64,000 bases of DNA from contig JBCCOK010000030.1 of the NCBI GenBank assembly GCA_039025395.1, positions 1 to 64,000 on the forward strand. Reading direction: 5' to 3'. The translations under genes were made by a program, and so were the position numbers. The stretch's first letter is position 1; every line of letters begins with the position of its first letter. Below the pieces are notes generated by a model. It searched no databases and had not been told where the DNA came from. It saw nothing but the letters and a program-made list of their open reading frames with translations. Origin of the DNA: Hoeflea_A sp039025395. GTDB lineage: Bacteria; Pseudomonadota; Alphaproteobacteria; Rhizobiales; Rhizobiaceae. Below, piece after piece: positions 54,932-62,203 of this stretch.

Positions 54932-55878
54932 GCTGATGCCGCCCTTTCATCGAGCGCATCCAGATGCGCAAGCACGGCACGAGCCGTAACAGCGCTTACG
55001 CGCACATTCGATTCATGCGTCACACCGGCAATGTGCGGCGTCAGGATCAGGTTGTCTGATGCGGCGAATTTCTCGGCCGCCTTGGCGGTCAGCGGTTCCG
55101 TCTCAAACACATCGAGCGCAGCGCCGCCGAGACGCCTGTCCGCCAGAGCCGCTGCCAGGGCATCTTCGTCAATAATACCACCGCGCGATGTGTTGATGAT
55201 GATGGCGTCGCTTCGCATCTTGGCGAGCGCCGCTTCATTGATCAGATGTTTGGTGGTCTCCGTCAATGGCACATGAAGGCTGACGACATCCGCCGTTTCC
55301 AGGACCCCGTCGAGCGATACGTTGCGGGCGAGTTGCCAGCCGGGATCGCCTCCATCGCAATAGGGATCGTAGGCAACGACCTGCATGCCGAGCATATTTG
55401 CGCGCACCGCCACTTCGCGGGCAATGGCGCCAAATCCCACGAGGCCCATCACGCGGCCGGCGAATTCGCGGCCGATCAGCGCCTGTCGCGGCCAATCGCC
55501 CCGAAGCATCGCCTCACGCGACTGATAGGCGCCGCGCAGCAAGGTCATGGCATTGGCGATGACATATTCGGCAACACTCAGATTGTTGGCGCCTGTCGCC
55601 GGATAGACGGTCACATCCCTGGCGCGGCAGGCCTGAAGGTCGATGTTGTCGAGGCCGACACCGAGACGCCCTATACATTTGAGCGCAGGCGCCGCCTCAA
55701 GCAGATCCGCGGTCACATGGGTTCGGTTTCGCACAATGAGAGCCGATGCATACGCAAGCAGCGCCGGAATCTCGCTCTGGCGGTCGGCGAGACCCTGATC
55801 GTAATGCGTCTCGAAACGTTGAGCCAGCGCGGCGACGGCAGCTTCGTCCATGAACTCCGTGATAACGATCGTCGCCAA
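54928..55878 (-). CDS. slcC: (S)-sulfolactate dehydrogenase (D-2-hydroxyacid dehydrogenase family)
   Basis: 316 residues. The NAD-binding fold GLVGFGAIAREVAVRA lies at about 145-160. The catalytic Arg is in NTSRGGIIDEDAL, the Glu in DVFETEPL and the His in LTPHIAGVTHES. SlcC oxidises (S)-sulfolactate to sulfopyruvate. The assignment rests on the fold plus its place between suyB (35 bp upstream) and comC (overlapping). A phosphoglycerate dehydrogenase-like role is the alternative but lacks context. Confidence 0.82.
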   Translation of the reverse strand: MATIVITEFMDEAAVAALAQRFETHYDQGLADRQSEIPALLAYASALIVRNRTHVTADLLEAAPALKCIGRLGVGLDNIDLQACRARDVTVYPATGANNLSVAEYVIANAMTLLRGAYQSREAMLRGDWPRQALIGREFAGRVMGLVGFGAIAREVAVRANMLGMQVVAYDPYCDGGDPGWQLARNVSLDGVLETADVVSLHVPLTETTKHLINEAALAKMRSDAIIINTSRGGIIDEDALAAALADRRLGGAALDVFETEPLTAKAAEKFAASDNLILTPHIAGVTHESNVRVSAVTARAVLAHLDALDERAASA

Positions 55879-55913
55879 GGCGGGCTCCCGTCCGCTTGCT
55901 CTGCCTCAAAAAA

Positions 55914-57080
55914 TCAGGCGCTGCGGTAAAGCTTGGTCATGACGAATTCGCGATGACCCAGCGCCTCCGCCGCCGTGTTGCGGCCATTGGCTGTGCGCAT
56001 GATCATATCGATCAGCGCGTCACCGGCCTGGTCGATCGTCATATCACGACGAAGAACACCGGAAACGTCAACATCGATATGCTCGCCCATCGTGCGAACC
56101 GTCCGCGGATTGCCTGATATTTTGATCACCGGCACAATCGGATTTCCGACGACGTTGCCCTGACCGGTCGGAAAGGTGTGGATCACATAGCCACCGGCCG
56201 CCATCAACGTAACGCATTCCGCCGCTGCAGAAGAGGTGTCCATGAAGTAGAGCCCGGCGCCCTTCTCCGAAGCTTCTGCAGGCCCGAGCGCATCGATATA
56301 GGTCGAGGAGCGGCCGATCTTTTCCAGATTACCCAGCGCCTTTTCCTCAATTGTCGTCAGCCCGCCGAGAATATTGCCCTTCGTCGGCTGGCTGTCAGAC
56401 AAATCCGAGGTCTTGTGGGCTTCGATCACGTCGTCCTGATAGTCCTGCCAGATGGACTTGAACTTGGCCGCGGCTTCCGGATTGGCGGCACGCGCCTCGC
56501 AAAGATGTTCCGCACCGGTGATTTCCGAAGTCTCCCCAAAGCAACCGTAAATGCCTTGAGGCAACAGCTTGTCGTACATATTGCCGACCGTCGGACAGGA
56601 GGAAAGACCCGTCGTCGTGTCGCTCTCGCCGCACTTGGTCGACACCCAAAGCTCGGAAATGTCGCATTCCTCGCGCTGCAGTTCGGTTGCCCAGTGAACA
56701 TAATCTTTGGCAACGCGCGATGCGGACGCCACTGTGGCGATATCGCCCTGCTGCTCGATCGAAAGTCCCGTCACCGGTTTGCCGGTTTCGGCGATGCCGT
56801 CGACCACGACCTTCGTCCATTCCGGCTCGATGCCGATCACGACCACTGCAGCGACATTGGGATTGGCGCCGGTACCGATCATGGTGCGGAAATGCAGTTC
56901 GAGATCCTCGCCGAACTGCAGGCGCCCATAGGCATGGGGCAGCGCCATGGTGCCCTTGATGTTGTTTGCCACCGCTTCGCAGGCAGCGTTGGAAATATCG
57001 TCTAGCGGCAGGATAATGACATGGTTTCGAACGCCGACACGGCCATTTTCCCGCCGGTACGCCATGATTTTCTGGGACAT
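55914..57080 (-). CDS. suyB: (R)-sulfolactate sulfo-lyase, large subunit
   Basis: 388 residues, UxaA/altronate dehydratase C-terminal family. Cleaves (R)-3-sulfolactate to pyruvate and sulfite (EC 4.4.1.24) with SuyA. Opens with the IMAYRRENGRVGVRNHVIIL block and has STKCGESDTTTGLSSCPTVGNM, with cysteines that probably hold an iron centre. The ending HREFVMTKLYRSA is also typical. Starts 10 bp after suyA. Altronate dehydratases are the main look-alike, but the separate SAF subunit and the slcC/comC neighbours favour SuyB. Confidence 0.9.
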   Translation of the reverse strand: MSQKIMAYRRENGRVGVRNHVIILPLDDISNAACEAVANNIKGTMALPHAYGRLQFGEDLELHFRTMIGTGANPNVAAVVVIGIEPEWTKVVVDGIAETGKPVTGLSIEQQGDIATVASASRVAKDYVHWATELQREECDISELWVSTKCGESDTTTGLSSCPTVGNMYDKLLPQGIYGCFGETSEITGAEHLCEARAANPEAAAKFKSIWQDYQDDVIEAHKTSDLSDSQPTKGNILGGLTTIEEKALGNLEKIGRSSTYIDALGPAEASEKGAGLYFMDTSSAAAECVTLMAAGGYVIHTFPTGQGNVVGNPIVPVIKISGNPRTVRTMGEHIDVDVSGVLRRDMTIDQAGDALIDMIMRTANGRNTAAEALGHREFVMTKLYRSA

Positions 57081-57090
57081 TATTGGCTCC

Positions 57091-57378
57091 CTACCAGCGT
57101 TTTGTTTTCAGATTGTGTACATGCACGTGAGCGCCCTTCTTGATGGGCGCAACGACCTTGCCAATATCCTCGCCATATTTAATGACGGTATCCCCGACAG
57201 CGAGATCCTTCAGGGCAACCTTGTGCCCGATCGGAACATCATCGTTGGATATCAGCTCAAAATCGGAATCGTCATGGGTGACAACGCAGGTCATTTCGGT
57301 GCCGGCGGAAAGATCTTCCACAACGACGACACCGACATTGTCCTCGTGATCGTGAACCAGCAAATGCGGGATACTCAA
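57091..57378 (-). CDS. suyA: (R)-sulfolactate sulfo-lyase, small subunit
   Basis: 95 residues from a TTG at 57378, chosen because GGAGG lies 5 bp upstream; a further in-frame TTG at 57399 precedes the ribosome site. SAF-domain protein beginning MSIPHLLVHDHEDNVGVVVV, with DVPIGHKVALKDLAVGDTVIKYGE, the typical small-subunit core of UxaA-type lyases. Forms the sulfo-lyase with SuyB. First gene of the desulfonation operon, behind the palindrome at 57427-57445. Confidence 0.9.
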   Translation of the reverse strand: MSIPHLLVHDHEDNVGVVVVEDLSAGTEMTCVVTHDDSDFELISNDDVPIGHKVALKDLAVGDTVIKYGEDIGKVVAPIKKGAHVHVHNLKTKRW

Positions 57379-57426
57379 GGGTGCCTCCAGACAGGTCAAA
57401 AAAATGGCGGGTGTGATAAACTCAAG

Positions 57427-57445
57427 TCTTATATATTATATAAGA
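57427..57445. promoter_or_regulatory. 19-bp palindromic operator of the GntR regulator
   Basis: TCTTATATATTATATAAGA: the two 9-base arms (57427-57435 and 57437-57445) are exact reverse complements around one central base. It lies between divergent suyA and gntR and overlaps the -10 region of the suyA promoter. HutC-type GntR repressors bind AT-rich palindromes of this size, so it is the expected repressor site. Confidence 0.7.
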
Positions 57446-57467
57446 TACGAAATGCTGGCATTGTCAA
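57437..57467 (-). promoter_or_regulatory. suyA promoter overlapping the palindrome
   Basis: On minus, a perfect -35 TTGACA (plus 57462-57467) faces an AT-rich -10 inside the palindrome: TATATA at 19 bp or CTTATA at 17 bp. Repressor binding to the palindrome would block it. The -35 lies within the first codons of gntR. Confidence 0.55.
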
Positions 57468-58246
57468 CCGGATCAGGCTACACAGAAACACGCAAAAAAC
57501 TGGATTCGGCCTTGCAGGAAGCAGACACGAATATCGGCTTCAAGCCGCTTTACGCTCAGGTGAAAGACCAGCTGATCCGCCGCCTTGTCGACGGCACCTG
57601 GCAGCCCGGTACGAACATCCCAAGCGAACAGGAACTGGCAAGGCAACTCAGCGTCAGTCAGGGCACCGTGCGCAAGGCGCTCGATGCGATGACGGCAGAC
57701 AATCTGCTCGTACGGCGCCAGGGGCGCGGAACATTTGTCGCCGAACCCGAAGACGCGCGCATCCTGTTCAAGTTCTTCCGCGTCAAGGCGGATGACGGAC
57801 CCGATGAGCACGCCTTTCCGCGCTCCAGACTTCTAAGCTGGTCTGAAGAAGCCGCCTCCGCGACGGAGGCAGAGGCTCTCGCAATCGATCCGGGCGCGCA
57901 TGTCTGGAGGATCGAACGTGTTCGGCAGATGGGTGGCGATTCGGTCATTGCCGAAACCGTCAGCATTCCCTGCGACACCTTTCCGGGTTTCGACGATCTC
58001 ACCGAAATCCCCAACAACATTTACCAGCTCTATTCCAGCCGATGGGGCATCACCATCGCCAAGGCAGAGGAGAAGCTCAAGGCGATCGTCTGCGACGCGC
58101 GCGACGCCGCTGCGCTTGGATGCCGGATCGGCGAACCGCTTTTGATGATCACGCGTATCGCCCGCGACCTTGAAGGCAATCCGGTCGAACTGCGCTCATC
58201 GCGCTGCCTGACCGCCGGTGCCCACTATGCCGTCACCTTGCCCTGA
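57452..58246 (+). CDS. GntR/HutC-family transcriptional regulator with UTRA domain
   Basis: 264 residues from the ATG at 57452; a longer reading from 57404 would put the palindrome inside the gene and is not preferred. Winged helix at about 31-97: PLYAQVKDQLIRRLVDG, IPSEQELARQLSVSQGTVRKAL and RRQGRGTFV. The C-terminal UTRA ligand domain covers about 105-262. Divergent from suyA across its likely operator. The ligand is probably a sulfonate (sulfolactate or a sugar sulfonate). Followed after 17 bp by the PPTase gene. Confidence 0.88.
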   Translation: MLALSTGSGYTETRKKLDSALQEADTNIGFKPLYAQVKDQLIRRLVDGTWQPGTNIPSEQELARQLSVSQGTVRKALDAMTADNLLVRRQGRGTFVAEPEDARILFKFFRVKADDGPDEHAFPRSRLLSWSEEAASATEAEALAIDPGAHVWRIERVRQMGGDSVIAETVSIPCDTFPGFDDLTEIPNNIYQLYSSRWGITIAKAEEKLKAIVCDARDAAALGCRIGEPLLMITRIARDLEGNPVELRSSRCLTAGAHYAVTLP

Positions 58247-58263
58247 ACCCATCCGGGTCTGCC

Positions 58264-59067
58264 ATGTTGTCCGAAAAACTGTCAGCATCGCCGAACAGAA
58301 TTGACCTGTGGGTCGCCCGTCCCGGCGACATCGCAGACGAGACCTTGCTGACGCAATATCGGAGCCTGCTGGCACCCGACGAAGAAATCAGGATGCAGCG
58401 CCTTGTTCGCGAGCAGGATCGCCACCGTTTCCTTGTCACGCGCGCGCTTACACGTGTCATGCTCTCAAGATATCTTTCGGTTGATCCTCAGAAGCTGGAG
58501 TTCGGCAAGAATCGTTATGGGCGGCCGTTCCTTGCCAAGATCGACACGCATTTCCAACCCTTGTCGTTCAACATCACCCATACCCATGATTGCGTTGCAA
58601 TCGGCATTACGCGGCAGCGCACCATCGGTATCGATATTGAGAGCACCGGCCGAACGGCCGCGGCGATCGGCGTCGCAAACCGGTTTTTTTCACCGCTTGA
58701 ACACCGTGCTTTGAACGATCTGCCGCCGGAGCATCAGCATACCCGCTTTTTTGCCTATTGGACGCTCAAGGAAGCCTATATCAAGGCGCGCGGCATGGGC
58801 CTTGCAATCCCGCTGAGCAAGTTCAGTTTCGACTTTACCGGCCCCGATACATTTGCGCTGTACGTTGATGAAGCATTGGAAGATGACGCATCGGCGTGGC
58901 AGTTCTGGCAGATCGGCGTTGAAGAGGAGTTCCTCGTTTCCGTCTGCGCCAGCGCCCTTGAAGGTCCGCTACCGCAACTGAAGCTAAAAGAAATTACTCC
59001 TTTTGCCGGCGAAGCTTCCCTTCCCTACCGGCCCGTGGCCTCATCACATGGGTGGTCGGTCAGTTAG
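58264..59067 (+). CDS. Sfp-type 4'-phosphopantetheinyl transferase
   Basis: 267 residues. The magnesium motif GIDIES at 122-127 and WTLKEAYIKARGMGL at 166-180 (Glu170, Lys174) mark an active Sfp/AcpT-type enzyme that loads phosphopantetheine onto carrier proteins. An N-terminal half of the Sfp duplicated fold is present. It shares an operon with the GntR regulator (17-bp gap), although no carrier-protein gene is in the window. Its stop overlaps the stop of the convergent oxidoreductase gene by 4 bp. Confidence 0.9.
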   Translation: MLSEKLSASPNRIDLWVARPGDIADETLLTQYRSLLAPDEEIRMQRLVREQDRHRFLVTRALTRVMLSRYLSVDPQKLEFGKNRYGRPFLAKIDTHFQPLSFNITHTHDCVAIGITRQRTIGIDIESTGRTAAAIGVANRFFSPLEHRALNDLPPEHQHTRFFAYWTLKEAYIKARGMGLAIPLSKFSFDFTGPDTFALYVDEALEDDASAWQFWQIGVEEEFLVSVCASALEGPLPQLKLKEITPFAGEASLPYRPVASSHGWSVS

Positions 59068-60149
59068 AGCGCGATCGGCTGGCCGGTTCTTGCCGATTCC
59101 TCGGCTGCCGCGCCGATTTCCACGGCCTTGGCGCCATCATCCATTGAGACTTCGGGTTGTCCGCCATCTCGGATCATGCGGACAAATCTCTCATGTTGAA
59201 AATAGGTGGACCCGAAATGGTCGCCCGCAGCCAGGATGGCTTCATCCACTTCGATCTCCTCAATGACCGGAACCTTGCTGTCACGCGGTGAGAGGACCAG
59301 TTGCGCAGCCCGCTCCTTGCCGTTGGCGGAAAAGCGCGCGGGTCCAGGCACATGCGCATCGATACGTGCTTTGTCGCCGGTGACGCTGATGCTCTCCTGC
59401 CAGTAAGCACCTTCAGCAAACATGCAAAGATCCAGCATCGCCCGCCGGCTTCCCTCGAAGTCCACAATGACAAAGGCATTGTCGAGGATGTCCGACTTTC
59501 GCCCGTTGAAGAGTTCGTCGCGAAAATTGACGTCCATCCCGGCAGACGCATACACCCGCCTTGCCTCGCCGCCGAACACCAGCCGCATCAGATCGAAGAA
59601 GTGACAGCATTTTTCGATCATGGTGCCGCCTGTCTGGTCCTGGAACCTGTTCCAGTGGTCAACCTTGCTGAGAAACGGAAACCGATGTTCGCGGATCGCC
59701 ATCATGCGCGGTGCACCAGCGGTACCCGACCGCACCTCTGCGAGCAGACGTGCGACCGGCGGCATGTACCTGTATTCCATCCCCACCCAGACGGGCGCGC
59801 GGCGCTGTTTTGCCATATCGATCATCCGGCCGCATTCCTGTCCGTCGATCCCCAGTGGTTTCTCGACGAGAAGCGGCAGTTCCGCGGGCAATACATCGCG
59901 CAGGATAGGCTCATGAAGATGGTTCGGCGCCGCAACAACGATCGCATCGCAAAGGCCGGCTTCCAAAAGCGTGCTGTGGTGTTCGAATGCCGCGCAATCA
60001 GGGCCCGCGAGCGCTGCCGCACTTTCGCGCATCTGCGTATTGGGATCCGCCACGGCGCTGACCTCGGTCCCTCCGATCAGGAGGATATTCCGAATGTGTT
60101 CCTGACCCATCATGCCCGAGCCGATGATGCCATAGCGGATATTTGTCAT
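59064..60149 (-). CDS. Gfo/Idh/MocA-family oxidoreductase; possible NAD-dependent sulfoquinovosidase
   Basis: 361 residues from the ATG at 60149, with AGAGGTGG upstream; a TTG at 60161 would overlap the isomerase stop. Rossmann motif GSGMMG at 10-15 and the family signature EKP at 96-98, followed by GMEYRYMPP and TGGTMIEKCCHFFDLMR. This fold covers sugar dehydrogenases and also NAD-dependent glycosidases that oxidise C3 transiently. A sulfoquinovosidase family of this kind has been described in sulfoglycolytic clusters. The gene is 8 bp after the isomerase. A plain sugar dehydrogenase is the alternative. Confidence 0.8.
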   Translation of the reverse strand: MTNIRYGIIGSGMMGQEHIRNILLIGGTEVSAVADPNTQMRESAAALAGPDCAAFEHHSTLLEAGLCDAIVVAAPNHLHEPILRDVLPAELPLLVEKPLGIDGQECGRMIDMAKQRRAPVWVGMEYRYMPPVARLLAEVRSGTAGAPRMMAIREHRFPFLSKVDHWNRFQDQTGGTMIEKCCHFFDLMRLVFGGEARRVYASAGMDVNFRDELFNGRKSDILDNAFVIVDFEGSRRAMLDLCMFAEGAYWQESISVTGDKARIDAHVPGPARFSANGKERAAQLVLSPRDSKVPVIEEIEVDEAILAAGDHFGSTYFQHERFVRMIRDGGQPEVSMDDGAKAVEIGAAAEESARTGQPIAL

Positions 60150-60157
60150 GCCACCTC

Positions 60158-61555
60158 TCAAAGCCTGATAACGGGAAGGTCGAGCGCCGCCGCCGCATCA
60201 AGCAGCGGCCCAATGTGGTCTCCATAGGCAAGGGCCATATGGTGCTCAAGACCTGAATTGATGACATCGGGCAGGACCTCGGCCACCGGCCGGTCGAAAC
60301 GGACCACGCCGGATGTGCCTGTAAACGCCATCGGCCGCTGCAGCATCTCGCCGCGCGCAACGATCAGTTTCTGGTTTCCGTGCGCTTGGCTGATACGAAC
60401 AAGCGTGACACGGCCGGGCTTTAGCGCAAACTGGTACAACAAGGGCATTTTGCGGTTTGTGTGGATTGTCGCCTCGGCTGCAACCTCGGGATTCGCCATC
60501 GAAAGAGGTGCCTGGCCGCAATGCCAGACAACGCCGGTGTTGTCGTCAACATCCATATCGACGAGATCGGCTAGAAAAACCGGAGACCCGGCAACAGCCT
60601 GCAGGAGCAACTGTGTCGCAGCACCATAGACATCCGCCTCGCAGGCGCAGGGCACGAGCGCCTCGCCCAGCATCGAAACAGGCCCGCACACCGCCCCGCC
60701 ATATTGGGTGAACGTTTCAGGCCAGCAGCGCACCGCGAAGGCGTCGTAGCAGCCTTTTTCGCCAATCGTATCCATTGCGGCCTTCAGGCGCAACGACCGG
60801 TCGAGTTGATCCTGATCGACCATTTCGATACCGACGAGATCATGCGCCACTTGTCTGCGTATGGTGTCGATTTTGGTCTGCGCAACCGAGCCAGCCGCGG
60901 TAAAAAGATCGTCCAGCGGAAGCTCTTCCACTTCGATCCCGGCAAGACTCTTGAGCTGCGCCTTGTCGTAACGGCATGTATCGAAGCCATCGGGATGGGT
61001 TCCAAGACGGCCGATCCGCAACCCTTTGAGACTGTCGGCAAAACGTGCACCTGCGGCTGCTTCAGCGTCAGAAAGCAACGGTTTGACGGTTGCGGTTTGG
61101 CGCATTCCGGCCAGTAATTCCGATAACTCCTTAGATATTACCTTGCCCATGGGATCGGCATAGATCCAGGAAAACCGCCGGCCAGACAGCCCCAACGCAT
61201 GCGATGCCAGATTGAGGCCGCAAAAAGCATTCAGCCGCAACCTCCCGCCTGTGCGGGATTCAGGCACGGCCCAGATGCACAAAGGCTGATCAAAACGATT
61301 GGCAATCCGCATGGTCGCTGACGCGTCGGTGAACGTGACCTGGAGAATGAGAACCGCGTCGGGCGCGATCTGCTGTAGCCTGTCCATTGCCGAATCGGTT
61401 GCGTCCGCATCCATGAGCAACTGCTTGTGACCAACCAATGTCTTGCCCGTGGCCTCCAGAGCGTTCAACATGGCGTCGAGTTTTTCCTCGGCAAAGCCAA
61501 CATCGAATGTTGGCCGGCCGAGCGGCAGAATACCGAGGGTCTGTACCTCTTTCAT
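60158..61555 (-). CDS. L-fucose isomerase-like aldose-ketose isomerase (candidate sulfoquinovose isomerase)
   Basis: 465 residues, the COG2407 size (FucI itself is near 590). The C-terminal metal site is intact: Glu306 in CACEADVYGA and Asp330 in FLADLVD, 24 residues apart as for Glu337/Asp361 of E. coli FucI, and a His pair at 438-439 (GLEHHMALAYGDH). Interconverts an aldose and a ketose. Enzymes of this fold are reported to isomerise sulfoquinovose to sulfofructose in some bacteria. Context (kinase, aldolase, Suy) makes that the leading guess; L-fucose or another sugar cannot be excluded. Confidence 0.8.
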   Translation of the reverse strand: MKEVQTLGILPLGRPTFDVGFAEEKLDAMLNALEATGKTLVGHKQLLMDADATDSAMDRLQQIAPDAVLILQVTFTDASATMRIANRFDQPLCIWAVPESRTGGRLRLNAFCGLNLASHALGLSGRRFSWIYADPMGKVISKELSELLAGMRQTATVKPLLSDAEAAAGARFADSLKGLRIGRLGTHPDGFDTCRYDKAQLKSLAGIEVEELPLDDLFTAAGSVAQTKIDTIRRQVAHDLVGIEMVDQDQLDRSLRLKAAMDTIGEKGCYDAFAVRCWPETFTQYGGAVCGPVSMLGEALVPCACEADVYGAATQLLLQAVAGSPVFLADLVDMDVDDNTGVVWHCGQAPLSMANPEVAAEATIHTNRKMPLLYQFALKPGRVTLVRISQAHGNQKLIVARGEMLQRPMAFTGTSGVVRFDRPVAEVLPDVINSGLEHHMALAYGDHIGPLLDAAAALDLPVIRL

Positions 61556-61598
61556 TTGCCGATTAAACTCCTAGTTAGTCCCGGACCGGAGTGCCTGT

Positions 61599-62186
61599 AT
61601 GAAACAACCCCTCGCCTTTGTCGCAATTGCGCTGACGATTCTGTCGTTCAGCGCCTCCGATGCAGGCTCGACGGAGGCCGCCTGGGCGCGGCTGGCAACC
61701 GGCGGCTACACCATACTGTTGACTCATGCGAACGCGCCGGGGGCGGGCGACCCGCCGTTTTTCGAAATCGACGACTGTACGACCCAGCGCAACCTTTCCG
61801 ACCGCGGGCGCCAGCAGGCGCGCCGCCGCGGCGTTCGTTTTGCCGCCAGAGCGGTTTCCATCGCCCGCGTCTATTCCAGTCAGTGGTGCCGGACCATAGA
61901 GACCGCCACAAACGCCTTCCGGGTCGAGCCCGATCGACTGGAAGCCCTCGATCTTGTGTTCGAGGATCCGGATGCACTTGATGCCAACAAGGCCGAAATC
62001 GTCGATATTATCCGCGCGTTTCGCGGCCCTGGAAACCAGGTCATGGTTACCCACCCGGAGATCGTTGAAATGCTGACCGGAGCGGTGCCGCGGGAAGGTG
62101 AAGCGATTATCGTCGCCCCGACCAGCAAGCCGCCGGGAGACGACAACCCGTCGCTCGATATCGTGGCCCGTCTGCTTCTCGACTGA
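61599..62186 (+). CDS. Exported histidine-phosphatase-fold protein with altered active site
   Basis: 195 residues, with a signal peptide of about 22 residues (SFSASDAGS). The fold is that of SixA/phosphoglycerate-mutase-like phosphatases: DDCTTQRNLSDRGRQQARRR, SQWCRTIETA and VMVTHPEI with His152. The catalytic RHG motif, however, reads THA (Thr42-His43-Ala44), so the phosphate-binding Arg is lost. The codon is ACT, at least two changes from any Arg CGN codon. Activity is therefore doubtful. It sits on plus between two minus-strand sulfosugar genes and faces the aldolase 17 bp away. Confidence 0.82.
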   Translation: MKQPLAFVAIALTILSFSASDAGSTEAAWARLATGGYTILLTHANAPGAGDPPFFEIDDCTTQRNLSDRGRQQARRRGVRFAARAVSIARVYSSQWCRTIETATNAFRVEPDRLEALDLVFEDPDALDANKAEIVDIIRAFRGPGNQVMVTHPEIVEMLTGAVPREGEAIIVAPTSKPPGDDNPSLDIVARLLLD

Positions 62187-62203
62187 GCCATCCGCATTCA
62201 AAG

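Noticed and set aside
55914..57378. SuyAB as an altronate or galactarate dehydratase
   Set aside because: The UxaA fold is shared, but the split SAF subunit together with slcC and comC in the same operon fits sulfolactate sulfo-lyase much better, and no uronate genes are present.
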